A stretch of 6,768 nucleotides of DNA from Desulfosarcina sp. (GTDB lineage Bacteria; Desulfobacterota; Desulfobacteria; Desulfobacterales; Desulfosarcinaceae). The notes under the pieces are model-generated. The model saw nothing but the letters and a program-made list of their open reading frames with translations. It searched no databases and was not told the origin of the DNA. The stretch lies in NCBI GenBank assembly GCA_018224455.1, contig JAGTUY010000371.1:1-6768 (forward strand), read 5' to 3'. Of this stretch, positions 1-4,572 are shown piece after piece. Every line of letters begins with the position of its first letter. Within the stretch, counting starts at the first letter, position 1. The position numbers and the translations under genes were made by a program.

Positions 1-179
1 AACCACGTACTTCGGACCAGGTATTCGTCTTGACCGGCCGGATCGATGCATCTCAAGGTCTCGCCGGAGATATACCCGGGCTGGGCCAGTGCGAGGGAGC
101 GTAAGCGGACGATCAGGGGTGCCAACGCCGTTTCTTTCTCCTTGATAAATCGTCGTCTGATCAACACTTCGATAACCAT
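1..179 (-). CDS. ABM-domain (antibiotic biosynthesis monooxygenase-like) protein, 5' part only
   Basis: The first 59 codons of a gene that continues past the left edge. It opens MVIEVLIRRRFIKEKE, followed by an amphipathic helix (ALAPLIVRLRSLALAQ), PGYISGET and then a strand containing DEYLV. This order (beta strand, helix with a run of L/R, P-G-[YF]-x-S-G-E, then strand) is that of the ferredoxin-like ABM fold found in YgiN-type quinol monooxygenases and many small stress proteins of about 95-105 residues. AGGAGT at 185-190 lies 5 bases before the ATG and supports this start. It is the last visible gene of the left-hand operon, 92 bases beyond the DUF5320-like gene and separated from it by a strong hairpin, so it may be expressed at a different level. 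Many ABM-fold proteins lack a proven substrate; enzyme activity is not implied. The missing C-terminal half prevents a closer assignment. Confidence 0.72.
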   Translation of the reverse strand, partial: MVIEVLIRRRFIKEKETALAPLIVRLRSLALAQPGYISGETLRCIDPAGQDEYLVRSTW

Positions 180-207
180 TGAGGACTCCTTTTGGGGTGA
201 CGACAGT

Positions 208-261
208 GGGGTACCGGGTTGTTGGGGCTTTGGATGTGAGCGCCCTTCAGGCCGGTACCCC
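208..261. repeat. Perfect 10-bp inverted repeat between DUF5320-like and ABM genes
   Basis: GGGGTACCGG (208-217) and its exact reverse complement CCGGTACCCC (252-261) enclose 34 bases, inside which GGGC (225-228) and GCCC (242-245) can form a second stem. In the minus-strand transcript this gives a long GC-rich hairpin in the 92-base gap just before the ABM gene's ribosome site. There is no T-run after it, so it is not a standard intrinsic terminator. It may instead act as an RNA processing, stability or attenuation element, or as an operator. This is seen in sequence; the role is inferred. Confidence 0.55.
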
Positions 262-271
262 GGATCCGTTG

Positions 272-616
272 CTATTGGGACGCATCCGTTTCCAGTTCGG
301 CGATTCTACGCTGAACGGATTCAAGGGATTGGCGCATGGCCTCGGCCTCGGCCCTCAGCATCTCCACTTCATCGGTTTTGCTTACCGGGTACCTGTTGCC
401 ATAGGCCTGCGGATAGGGAACGGCGCCGTAGACCGGTCCGAAGCCGTAACCACGGCCCCTGCCATATCCGCGTCTAAAGCCCATGCCCCTGCCATAGCCA
501 TGGCTGCCGCCGTAAACGGGCATGTCGGCTGGCCCTCCTGCGCGCCCGCAGGTTCCCCTGCGACCGCCGGTCATGGGTCCGGCCCCCATGGGACCGCTTC
601 TGTCTAATCGTGGCAT
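272..616 (-). CDS. DUF5320-like Gly/Arg-rich protein with C-terminal helix (114 aa)
   Basis: A small protein in three parts. Residues 1-18 are MPRLDRSGPMGAGPMTGG, matching the MPxxDxxGPxGxGPMTG opening typical of the DUF5320 family. Residues about 19-76 are rich in Gly, Arg and Tyr with repeated GYGRG/GRGYG units and one Cys at residue 23. Residues about 80-112 form a charged helix (EVEMLRAEAEAMRQSLESVQ, then RRIAELE), probably a coiled coil, also usual for the family. The start is fixed by AAGGAGG at 625-631, 8 bases before the ATG; a longer in-frame reading begins at 649 but would lie upstream of that ribosome site. No signal peptide or membrane segment is visible. It follows the 72-residue glycine-rich gene by 29 bases, so the two are almost certainly co-transcribed. 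In anaerobes such proteins often neighbour DUF134 and NifX/NifB-type or Mrp-type iron-sulfur genes (general family knowledge); their function is unknown. Confidence 0.82.
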   Translation of the reverse strand: MPRLDRSGPMGAGPMTGGRRGTCGRAGGPADMPVYGGSHGYGRGMGFRRGYGRGRGYGFGPVYGAVPYPQAYGNRYPVSKTDEVEMLRAEAEAMRQSLESVQRRIAELETDASQ

Positions 617-645
617 GATCCAAACCTCCTTGTTTGGGTTTTTGT

Positions 646-864
646 TCAACGGTTTTGACCGCGACCGCCACCGCCTCCCGAACCGCCACCTTGTCCCTGT
701 CCACGACCGCCACCCCGGCCTTTACCCTGGCCGGCACCGCGACCGCCGCGTCTTCCTCCTTGATCTTGCGGTTGGGCCGGCTGGCCGTTTTGGCCGCAGG
801 GACCCTGTCCTCTGCCTGATTGCCGACCCTTTCCGTCCGGGCCGGTTCCGTCTCCTCTGGGCAT
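646..864 (-). CDS. Gly/Arg/Gln-rich low-complexity small protein (72 aa), DUF5320-like N-terminus
   Basis: The protein starts MPRGDGTGPDGKG, the same kind of opening as the next gene (MPRLDRSGPMGAG), and also has a lone Cys at residue 23 in a G-x-C-G setting (GPCGQNG here, GTCGRAG there). From about residue 24 it is nearly all Gly, Arg, Gln and Pro, with RGG/GRG and GQG units and no helix at the end, so it is probably disordered. AGGGAGG at 873-879 sits 8 bases before the ATG and selects this start; a GTG three codons earlier overlaps the ribosome site and is rejected. It lies between the DUF134 regulator and the 114-residue protein in one operon. The shared N-terminus and Cys position suggest a diverged, tail-less paralogue of its neighbour. 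RNA or nucleic-acid binding would fit RGG-type composition but is only inference. Confidence 0.75.
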   Translation of the reverse strand: MPRGDGTGPDGKGRQSGRGQGPCGQNGQPAQPQDQGGRRGGRGAGQGKGRGGGRGQGQGGGSGGGGGRGQNR

Positions 865-869
865 ATTAT

Positions 870-944
870 TCACCTCCCTTCTTCGTGAATTCCATAAACG
901 GTCTTTCTGCTGATATCGGAGTTGTTGCGTTTGCCAGTATCCAT
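870..944 (-). CDS. Possible 24-residue micro-ORF bridging DUF134 and the glycine-rich gene
   Basis: An ATG one base after the DUF134 stop (TGACATG) opens a 24-codon frame beginning MDTGKRNNSDISRK and ending GIHEEGR. Its TGA stop overlaps the ribosome site of the next gene (GGGAGGTGA). A GGGGAGG inside the DUF134 3' end lies 10 bases before the ATG and could serve as its ribosome site. The frame therefore fills the gap almost exactly, as expected for a translationally coupled leader peptide. The peptide is hydrophilic, matches no family I recognise, and a frame this short can arise by chance. Confidence 0.25.
   Translation of the reverse strand: MDTGKRNNSDISRKTVYGIHEEGR
873..879 (-). promoter_or_regulatory. 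Ribosome binding site fixing the start of the 72-aa protein
   Basis: AGGGAGG on the minus strand, 8 bases before the ATG at 864. It overlaps the upstream in-frame GTG (871-873), which excludes that codon as the start. Confidence 0.75.
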
Positions 945-945
945 G

Positions 946-1284
946 TCAGTCTCGCCTCCCCATTCGGCCCCGGCCACCGCGATGCCGCCTGCCGCCGCCA
1001 CGCATGGCAAAGTTGCCGCCGGCGACTTTCAGGGCTTTGCCGGTGACCAGTGCTTCTCCGACGATACCGCGGGCAGCGAATAAAATCCTGCCGTAGGTCT
1101 GGCGGGACACCTGCATGAGGCTGGCCGCCGATTCCTGGTCTAAATGCTCGAAATCGCTTAGTCGTATCGCTTCCAGTTCTTCGACCGAAAGCATGACTTC
1201 CCCGGTGATCGGCACCCCCTGCGGAACAAAGGCGGCGATGGTCGGGTAACCGGATACGAATCTTGGCTTTTTGGGTCTCGGCAC
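946..1284 (-). CDS. DUF134 / UPF0251 family HTH protein, probable autoregulator (112 aa)
   Basis: The protein reads MPRPKKPRFVSGYP near its start, the hallmark opening of the DUF134 (UPF0251) family. The family core follows: LSVEELEAIRLSDFEHLDQE (residues 33-52), a helix-turn-helix around residues 50-75 (ESAASLMQVSRQTYGRILFA) and GKALKVAGGNF (82-92). The HTH resembles sigma-70 region 4-like folds, so DNA binding is expected. The GTG start at 1284 is chosen because the conserved PRPKKPR begins there, GGAG at 1293-1296 lies 8 bases upstream, and a strong promoter sits just before it; the reading frame open to 1401 would run back across that promoter. After the usual family end the protein has an extra basic tail of about 18 residues rich in Gly and Arg (RGGGRR, RGGRGR), like the glycine-rich proteins encoded next. 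It is the first gene of the left-hand operon. The usual family cysteines near the N-terminus (PKKCRR-type) are absent here, with Pro in place of Cys. Confidence 0.88.
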   Translation of the reverse strand: MPRPKKPRFVSGYPTIAAFVPQGVPITGEVMLSVEELEAIRLSDFEHLDQESAASLMQVSRQTYGRILFAARGIVGEALVTGKALKVAGGNFAMRGGGRRHRGGRGRMGRRD

Positions 1285-1292
1285 GCTGTCAT

Positions 1293-1296
1293 CTCC
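1293..1296 (-). promoter_or_regulatory. Ribosome binding site supporting GTG start of the DUF134 gene
   Basis: GGAG followed by 8 bases and GTG on the minus strand. The nearby ATG (GGAGATG) is in another frame, so GTG at 1284 is the best start. Confidence 0.65.
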
Positions 1297-1303
1297 AAAT
1301 AAT

Positions 1304-1320
1304 GATCTTTTGACTAAAAT
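1304..1320 (-). promoter_or_regulatory. Candidate operator 1: 17-bp direct repeat over the -10 / start site
   Basis: ATTTTAGTCAAAAGATC on the minus strand, overlapping the upstream edge of the -10 box and running through the predicted start site. It matches the copy at 1357-1373 in 16 of 17 positions. A protein bound here would block RNA polymerase. The likeliest binder is the DUF134 protein encoded immediately downstream, by inference. Confidence 0.6.
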
Positions 1321-1346
1321 ATAATTGCAGCTAATTATACTGTCAA
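1318..1346 (-). promoter_or_regulatory. Near-consensus sigma-70 promoter of the DUF134 operon
   Basis: On the minus strand TTGACA (1341-1346, perfect -35) is followed by a 17-base spacer and TATATT (1318-1323, five of six matches to TATAAT). The predicted transcript starts near 1310, leaving a leader of about 26 bases before the GTG. The spacer carries ATAATT-GCAGCT-AATTAT (1321-1338), an inverted repeat with 6-bp arms that reaches into the -10 box. The surrounding island is very AT-rich compared with the flanking genes. Confidence 0.82.
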
Positions 1347-1356
1347 GAAAAATTTT

Positions 1357-1373
1357 GATCATTTGACTAAAAT
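1357..1373 (-). promoter_or_regulatory. Candidate operator 2: 17-bp direct repeat upstream of the -35
   Basis: ATTTTAGTCAAATGATC on the minus strand, 53 bp (about five helical turns) from the copy at 1304-1320 and in the same orientation. It lies just upstream of the -35 box, so the two copies bracket the promoter on one DNA face. This geometry suits looping or cooperative repression. A weak third match, TTGACTA, lies on the plus strand at 1401-1407. Confidence 0.6.
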
Positions 1374-1378
1374 AAACA

Positions 1379-1398
1379 TCCCCGAGTGTGCCTGGGGA
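1379..1398 (-). terminator. Weak possible terminator after the oxidoreductase/DUF1638 unit
   Basis: In the minus-strand transcript TCCCC (1394-1398) pairs with GGGGA (1379-1383) around a 10-base loop, followed by TGTTTATTTT. Slightly upstream a second imperfect hairpin (1444-1464; arms ATGCAGAA and TTCCGCAT) is followed some 9 bases later by five Ts (1430-1434). Either or both may end transcription before the DUF134 promoter; neither is a textbook terminator. Confidence 0.35.
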
Positions 1399-1482
1399 CA
1401 TTGACTATCGATGGGTGATGGGGGTGATGAAAAATTTCCCTGAATGCGGAATGGGGTTCTGCATCGGCAGGCTAGGCCACCC

Positions 1483-2145
1483 TTACACGCTGTTGCCGTG
1501 CAGTTTTTCGGCTTGCTCGGTAAGCAGCATTTTAAACCGGTCCAGGGTCACCGGATAGGGGATGATGGGAATGCCCATCCAGTCGGAATATTCCAAAAAG
1601 TCTTCCGGATGTTCGGCCATATACGTGTCCAGGTAACCAGTTCCATCCAAAACAACGGCGCCGCCGGAATGCCTGGGAAAGTTTTCGTTGGCCAGCCCCT
1701 TGTCCCACCCCTTGAAAACCTTGTGGCGAAACTTGATCCAGCCGGGGGTCATCCACCAGACCTTTTCTCCACCGGCCAATTCGGCGGCAATCCTTTCCCG
1801 TTCGGCTTCGCTGGCGAGCATGTCCATGCAGTGGGTGGCTTGAATCCGAGCCACCCCGGACCCCTGCTCGGTGATGATTTGCTGCATGGTGCGGGTCGGT
1901 TCATCGGCATTGACGTAGCAGAACTTACCGCCGTAGACCACCAGGATCTTTCCCGCTTTTTCCGTGGCTTTGGAAATCCGGTCGAGCAGTTGACGCTCCA
2001 GCTCATGGATGTCTTCGTGAAGTCCCGGTGTCGTGAAAAACAGATGTTCCGTATCCAGAAACCCTTCGGCTCTGAGATGGCTCAGTTCCAGGGACAGGGT
2101 TCCGCAGGAAACGATCGCAATGTCTGCAAAGGATAAGTCTGTCAT
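1483..2145 (-). CDS. DUF1638 domain-containing protein (220 aa)
   Basis: A soluble protein of 220 residues with the DUF1638 pattern: an N-terminal strand IAIVSCGTLSLEL (residues 9-21), ILVVYGGKFCYV (67-78; the family's Y-G-x-C region), ATHCMDML (103-110; the family's H-D-C-like region) and VWWMTPGWIKF (129-139; the typical tyrosine/tryptophan-rich TPGW block). Cys14, Cys76, His105 and Cys106 are the obvious candidates for metal or cofactor contact, though no role is proven for the family. Family members are often found near corrinoid methyltransferase systems of the MttB/uroporphyrinogen-decarboxylase type in methanogens and sulfate reducers (recalled knowledge, not checked here). It starts 9 bases after the oxidoreductase stop, with GGGGGA just before the ATG, so the two are one transcription unit and probably one pathway. 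Its biochemical function is unknown. Confidence 0.8.
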   Translation of the reverse strand: MTDLSFADIAIVSCGTLSLELSHLRAEGFLDTEHLFFTTPGLHEDIHELERQLLDRISKATEKAGKILVVYGGKFCYVNADEPTRTMQQIITEQGSGVARIQATHCMDMLASEAERERIAAELAGGEKVWWMTPGWIKFRHKVFKGWDKGLANENFPRHSGGAVVLDGTGYLDTYMAEHPEDFLEYSDWMGIPIIPYPVTLDRFKMLLTEQAEKLHGNSV

Positions 2146-2154
2146 GAAATCCCC

Positions 2155-4065
2155 CTAATATTTTGATGCCAGCGCATAACCGGCATGAACGGCCGTGAAT
2201 ATGTCCAGGACCTTTTCAGCGTCTCCGATTACCTCGACGGCGGTCACCGCCTGTTCAATGGCCGGTTCCGGTCCGGGCGCGGAAAGCATCCCCGAAGCCA
2301 AAATGACCGTCTCAAATGGTTTCAAGGCCATGGTTTCGCCATCCTTTTCCACCACCACCCTGTCACTTTCGAACGCCTTGACCGCCGTGTGAGGCATTAG
2401 GGCCACGTTCTTCATACCGTCAATGTGCATCAGGGTCAGCTTCTTGGTGATGGTCTCCATCATGCTGCCGATGGGATCCGTGCGTTTGGTGGCGGTCACA
2501 TCCAGGCCCTCCGCACCGAGTTTCTCCGCGATTTCAAGTCCGGTCCGGCCGGCGCCGATCACCAGGACCCGCGGCCCCTTGACCGGTTTCGAACCACTGA
2601 AGTATTCCAGGGACGTTATGGTGTACTGACTGTCGAGCCCCTGGATCTCAGGAATTTTCTGATGCGCCCCGGTAGCCCATACCAACAGGTCCGGCCGGAT
2701 GTCAGCGACCAGGTCCCTGTCCACGGTTTTTCCGGTCAGCACGACCTCGGCATTGGCGATTGCGCTGCATGCCAGATTGTCCAGACTGTCTTGCATCATC
2801 TGTTTGCCCGGTGCCTGCCACGCCAGGTTGAACTGCCCGCCGAGCTGCTTTTCCTTTTCGGCCAATGTGACCCGATGGCCGCGTTTGGAAAGGTACAGGG
2901 CGGCGCTCATCCCGGCCGGCCCGCCGCCGGCCACCAGAACATTCATGGGGTGAGCCGATTTTTCCAAGGCCGGTTGCCCGATCTCCGGATTGACGTTGCA
3001 ACCGATGGGTTCGCCGTTTTTGACACGGTGCAGGCATCCCTGCAGGCAGTACCCGCAAGATCTCACTTCATCGGGTTTTTCCGACCTCCATTTTTCGATC
3101 AGGTCGGGATCGGCAATCAGGGGGCGGCCCAGGGCGACCAGGTCGGCCAGACCTTCATCAATTACCTGGACGGCGTGGTCCAAGCGACCCATTCGGCCGG
3201 CCGCAATCAAGGGCAAATCGGTTTGCGTGCGGACCCAGGCCAGTGCGTCCATCTGGGGCTTTTCCGGCAAACGGGCGTGATGGAAATACCATGGCGGATT
3301 GAAGCATGCCGACCCCATTCCCACGTGAACGGCGCAGATTCCAGTTGCGGCCGCATACTTTAGCAGGGGCGCCAGATCCTCCGGCGGGATACCGAACGCC
3401 GGCGACATTTCACTGCCGGATATGCGTAGCATGCAGGGCAGGTCCGGGGCGCCCACTTTTACCGCCGAGAGAACCGCCTGGGCGAACAGCAGGCGGTTCT
3501 GGCCGTAACGGTCGGTTCGTTGGTTGGTTTTCCGGTTGAGAAACTGCGACACCAGGTATCCGTGGCCGCCTTGGACTTCAATCGCGTCGAAACCGGCGGC
3601 GACGGCCTTCTGCGCTGCCGAGCGATAGCCGTCCACAATGGCGCCGATTTCCGGTTCGGTCAGGAGGTCGGATGTCGCGCCGGTGGTCGGACAGGTCATG
3701 GCCGATGGTGCTTTGGGGTTGACGCCCGTTGCTTTGGGGTTGGCCGCCGCACCGGCGTGGTTGAGATGCAGGCATGCCAACCGGTTTTTGGCATGAATCA
3801 CATCACCGATTTTTTTCAGTTCGTCGGCACTTTCTGGAAGATGGATGCAAAGTTGTTTGGGATGTTCCTTGCCTTCCACAGTGACCGCCACCGGCTCAAG
3901 GATCAGCAAGCCCGGCCCATTTTCGGCAATTTGTTGATAATACGTCAGATGCCGACCGGTCACATGGCCCTTCGGCGTGCCGTAGGCCGTTTTAACCGGC
4001 GGAAAGATAAACCGGTTTGCCAAGGTCAAATTCCCCAGGGTCATCGTTTCAAACAGTCTTTGCAT
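2155..4065 (-). CDS. FMN/4Fe-4S/FAD oxidoreductase, 2,4-dienoyl-CoA reductase / trimethylamine dehydrogenase family (636 aa)
   Basis: Full-length Old Yellow Enzyme-type fusion. Residues 1 to about 330 form the FMN TIM barrel (NRFIFPPVKTAYG near 17-29; GGHGYLVSQFLNRKTNQRTD at 166-185; LIAAGRMG and ALGRPLIADPDL near 286-322). A 4Fe-4S cluster site follows with C337-x2-C340-x3-C344-x11-C356 intact. The C-terminal half holds two nucleotide folds: VLVAGGGPAG (376-385) for FAD and VLVIGAGRTG (500-509) for NAD(P)H, closing with a VIGDA motif and HAGYALA. Such enzymes pass electrons from NAD(P)H through FAD and Fe-S to FMN, reducing enoyl-type substrates, or run in reverse as amine dehydrogenases or demethylases. 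The Cys that covalently binds FMN in trimethylamine dehydrogenase is not present in the corresponding PPVKTAYG stretch, so FMN is probably non-covalent. The ATG at 4065 is preceded by AAGGAG with 7-base spacing; an in-frame GTG six codons earlier lies before that site. The substrate cannot be named. Confidence 0.9.
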   Translation of the reverse strand: MQRLFETMTLGNLTLANRFIFPPVKTAYGTPKGHVTGRHLTYYQQIAENGPGLLILEPVAVTVEGKEHPKQLCIHLPESADELKKIGDVIHAKNRLACLHLNHAGAAANPKATGVNPKAPSAMTCPTTGATSDLLTEPEIGAIVDGYRSAAQKAVAAGFDAIEVQGGHGYLVSQFLNRKTNQRTDRYGQNRLLFAQAVLSAVKVGAPDLPCMLRISGSEMSPAFGIPPEDLAPLLKYAAATGICAVHVGMGSACFNPPWYFHHARLPEKPQMDALAWVRTQTDLPLIAAGRMGRLDHAVQVIDEGLADLVALGRPLIADPDLIEKWRSEKPDEVRSCGYCLQGCLHRVKNGEPIGCNVNPEIGQPALEKSAHPMNVLVAGGGPAGMSAALYLSKRGHRVTLAEKEKQLGGQFNLAWQAPGKQMMQDSLDNLACSAIANAEVVLTGKTVDRDLVADIRPDLLVWATGAHQKIPEIQGLDSQYTITSLEYFSGSKPVKGPRVLVIGAGRTGLEIAEKLGAEGLDVTATKRTDPIGSMMETITKKLTLMHIDGMKNVALMPHTAVKAFESDRVVVEKDGETMALKPFETVILASGMLSAPGPEPAIEQAVTAVEVIGDAEKVLDIFTAVHAGYALASKY

Positions 4066-4072
4066 GGTTTGT

Positions 4073-4078
4073 CTCCTT
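4073..4078 (-). promoter_or_regulatory. Ribosome binding site fixing the oxidoreductase start
   Basis: AAGGAG on the minus strand, 7 bases before ATG 4065. The alternative GTG at 4083 lies upstream of this site and has no good ribosome site of its own. Confidence 0.75.
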
Positions 4079-4139
4079 ATCACTAATCATCGGTTATTCC
4101 GACTTTCCAGAATTGCTTCGATTCACCAAATGGTCCAAT

Positions 4140-4157
4140 TTGATCTAATTAGATCAA
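4140..4157. promoter_or_regulatory. Perfect 18-bp palindrome, candidate operator of the oxidoreductase unit
   Basis: TTGATCTAATTAGATCAA equals its own reverse complement. It lies 75-92 bases before the oxidoreductase start and overlaps the -12 side of a sigma-54-like element. A flanking pair, GGTCCA (4132-4137) and TGGACC (4172-4177), forms an outer inverted repeat. Perfect symmetry of this length points to a dimeric HTH regulator. The FNR pattern TTGAT-N4-ATCAA is not met, since the gap here is 8. Confidence 0.65.
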
Positions 4158-4168
4158 TTTTAATGCCA
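4153..4168 (-). promoter_or_regulatory. Weak sigma-54-like promoter upstream of the oxidoreductase gene
   Basis: TGGCATTAAAATTGAT on the minus strand matches TGGCACGNNNNTTGCW with correct GG-to-G spacing but has GA instead of the near-invariant GC at -12. A transcript would begin near 4141. It is worth listing because a sigma-54 activator remnant lies just upstream, but the match is imperfect. No good sigma-70 promoter was seen in the same stretch. Confidence 0.3.
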
Positions 4169-4202
4169 TACTGGACCGGTGAGGGGGATCGGGGATATGA
4201 AC

Positions 4203-4218
4203 CGGCGGCAGACCGCCG
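4203..4218. repeat. Small GC hairpin in the intergenic region
   Basis: CGGCGG-CAGA-CCGCCG, a perfect 6-bp stem with a tetraloop. A second hairpin, GGTGC-ATGG-GCACC, lies at 4248-4261. Neither is followed by a T-run on either strand, so both are recorded only as structure. Confidence 0.4.
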
Positions 4219-4267
4219 AAAGTCGGCATCAGGGACAGAGGTTTATGGGTGCATGGGCACCGCCATC

Positions 4268-4314
4268 AACGTTACATTTGTGTAGAGATAACGTAAGGTA
4301 ACGTTACTTAACGG
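4268..4314. promoter_or_regulatory. AACGTTAC repeat cluster, possible activator binding sites
   Basis: AACGTTAC occurs at 4268-4275 and 4300-4307, 32 bp (about three helical turns) apart. The second copy lies in the perfect palindrome GTAACGTTAC (4298-4307), and TAACGTAAG (4289-4297) and TTAACGG add partial copies. The cluster lies roughly 125-165 bases upstream of the predicted start near 4141, where enhancer sites of sigma-54 activators usually sit. The role is inferred. Confidence 0.4.
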
Positions 4315-4348
4315 TTTTTGGTGGGTATGGCTAAGGCCGGGAGGCATA

Positions 4349-4409
4349 TGGCATCTTGGGGTGTGTTGCTGTGTATTCGAGCTCCCATAATCCTCACTCC
4401 AAGATGCCA
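4349..4409. repeat. 15-bp near-perfect inverted repeat after the regulator remnant
   Basis: TGGCATCTTGGGGTG (4349-4363) and CACTCCAAGATGCCA (4395-4409) are complementary in 14 of 15 positions around a 31-base loop; the odd pair is a G-U wobble in plus-strand RNA. It begins 13 bases beyond the stop of the HTH remnant. Without a T-run it is not a classic terminator on the minus strand; it may be a residual 3'-end structure or a dispersed repeat. Confidence 0.5.
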
Positions 4410-4422
4410 CTATCGCTGGGTG

Positions 4423-4572
4423 TCAGTTGACGATGAACGGTGCCGGCATCGCTTCTCCGGCAAGGGTCTTTTTTATCTGGTTCCACACGCTGGTCCGGGA
4501 GATACCCAGCAGGCGAGCGGCTTCAGATTGGTTGCCATTTGCCCGTTTCAGGGTATTGATCTTCCTTTGGCT
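4423..4572 (-). pseudogene. Remnant of an NtrC-type sigma-54 activator: C-terminal Fis-like HTH only
   Basis: A 49-codon frame bounded upstream by an in-frame TAA (4573-4575) and ending at TGA 4423-4425, with no start codon. It encodes KINTLKRANGNQSEAARLLG followed by ISRTSVWNQIKK, the classic Fis-type HTH (N-G-N-x-S-x-A-A-x-L-L-G-I-S-R) that closes sigma-54 enhancer-binding proteins, plus a short tail. The receiver/PAS and AAA+ domains that should precede it are missing; instead the upstream DNA encodes the end of the permease in another frame, and the two overlap across 4548-4572. This looks like a deletion that joined the permease gene to the last part of a regulator gene. The HTH itself shows no stop or obvious damage, so the loss is probably fairly recent. 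It cannot be expressed as a normal protein unless by frameshifting from the permease. Confidence 0.8.

Noticed and set aside
46..1046. Plus-strand open frames opposite the glycine-rich and ABM genes
   Set aside because: They are open because GC-rich, stop-poor Gly/Arg codons lie on the opposite strand. They lack ribosome sites and recognisable domains and run across several well-supported minus-strand genes.
1304..1373. Start of a CRISPR array
   Set aside because: Only two 17-bp copies exist, they flank a clear promoter, and there is no third unit with regular spacing.
1285..1401. Longer DUF134 protein starting upstream at 1401
   Set aside because: The extra residues are encoded by the promoter, both direct repeats and the AT-rich leader, and family similarity starts only at the GTG at 1284.
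2155..4065. Trimethylamine dehydrogenase as a specific name
   Set aside because: Domain order fits the family, but the FMN-linking Cys is not found where expected and context is insufficient to name the substrate.
2425..4086. Long plus-strand open frames (2425-3363 and 3520-4086) over the oxidoreductase gene
   Set aside because: Antisense shadows of a full-length, motif-complete enzyme; no family resemblance in their translations.
4140..4157. FNR/CRP-type site
   Set aside because: The half-sites TTGAT and ATCAA are present but separated by 8 bases rather than the 4 required for FNR.
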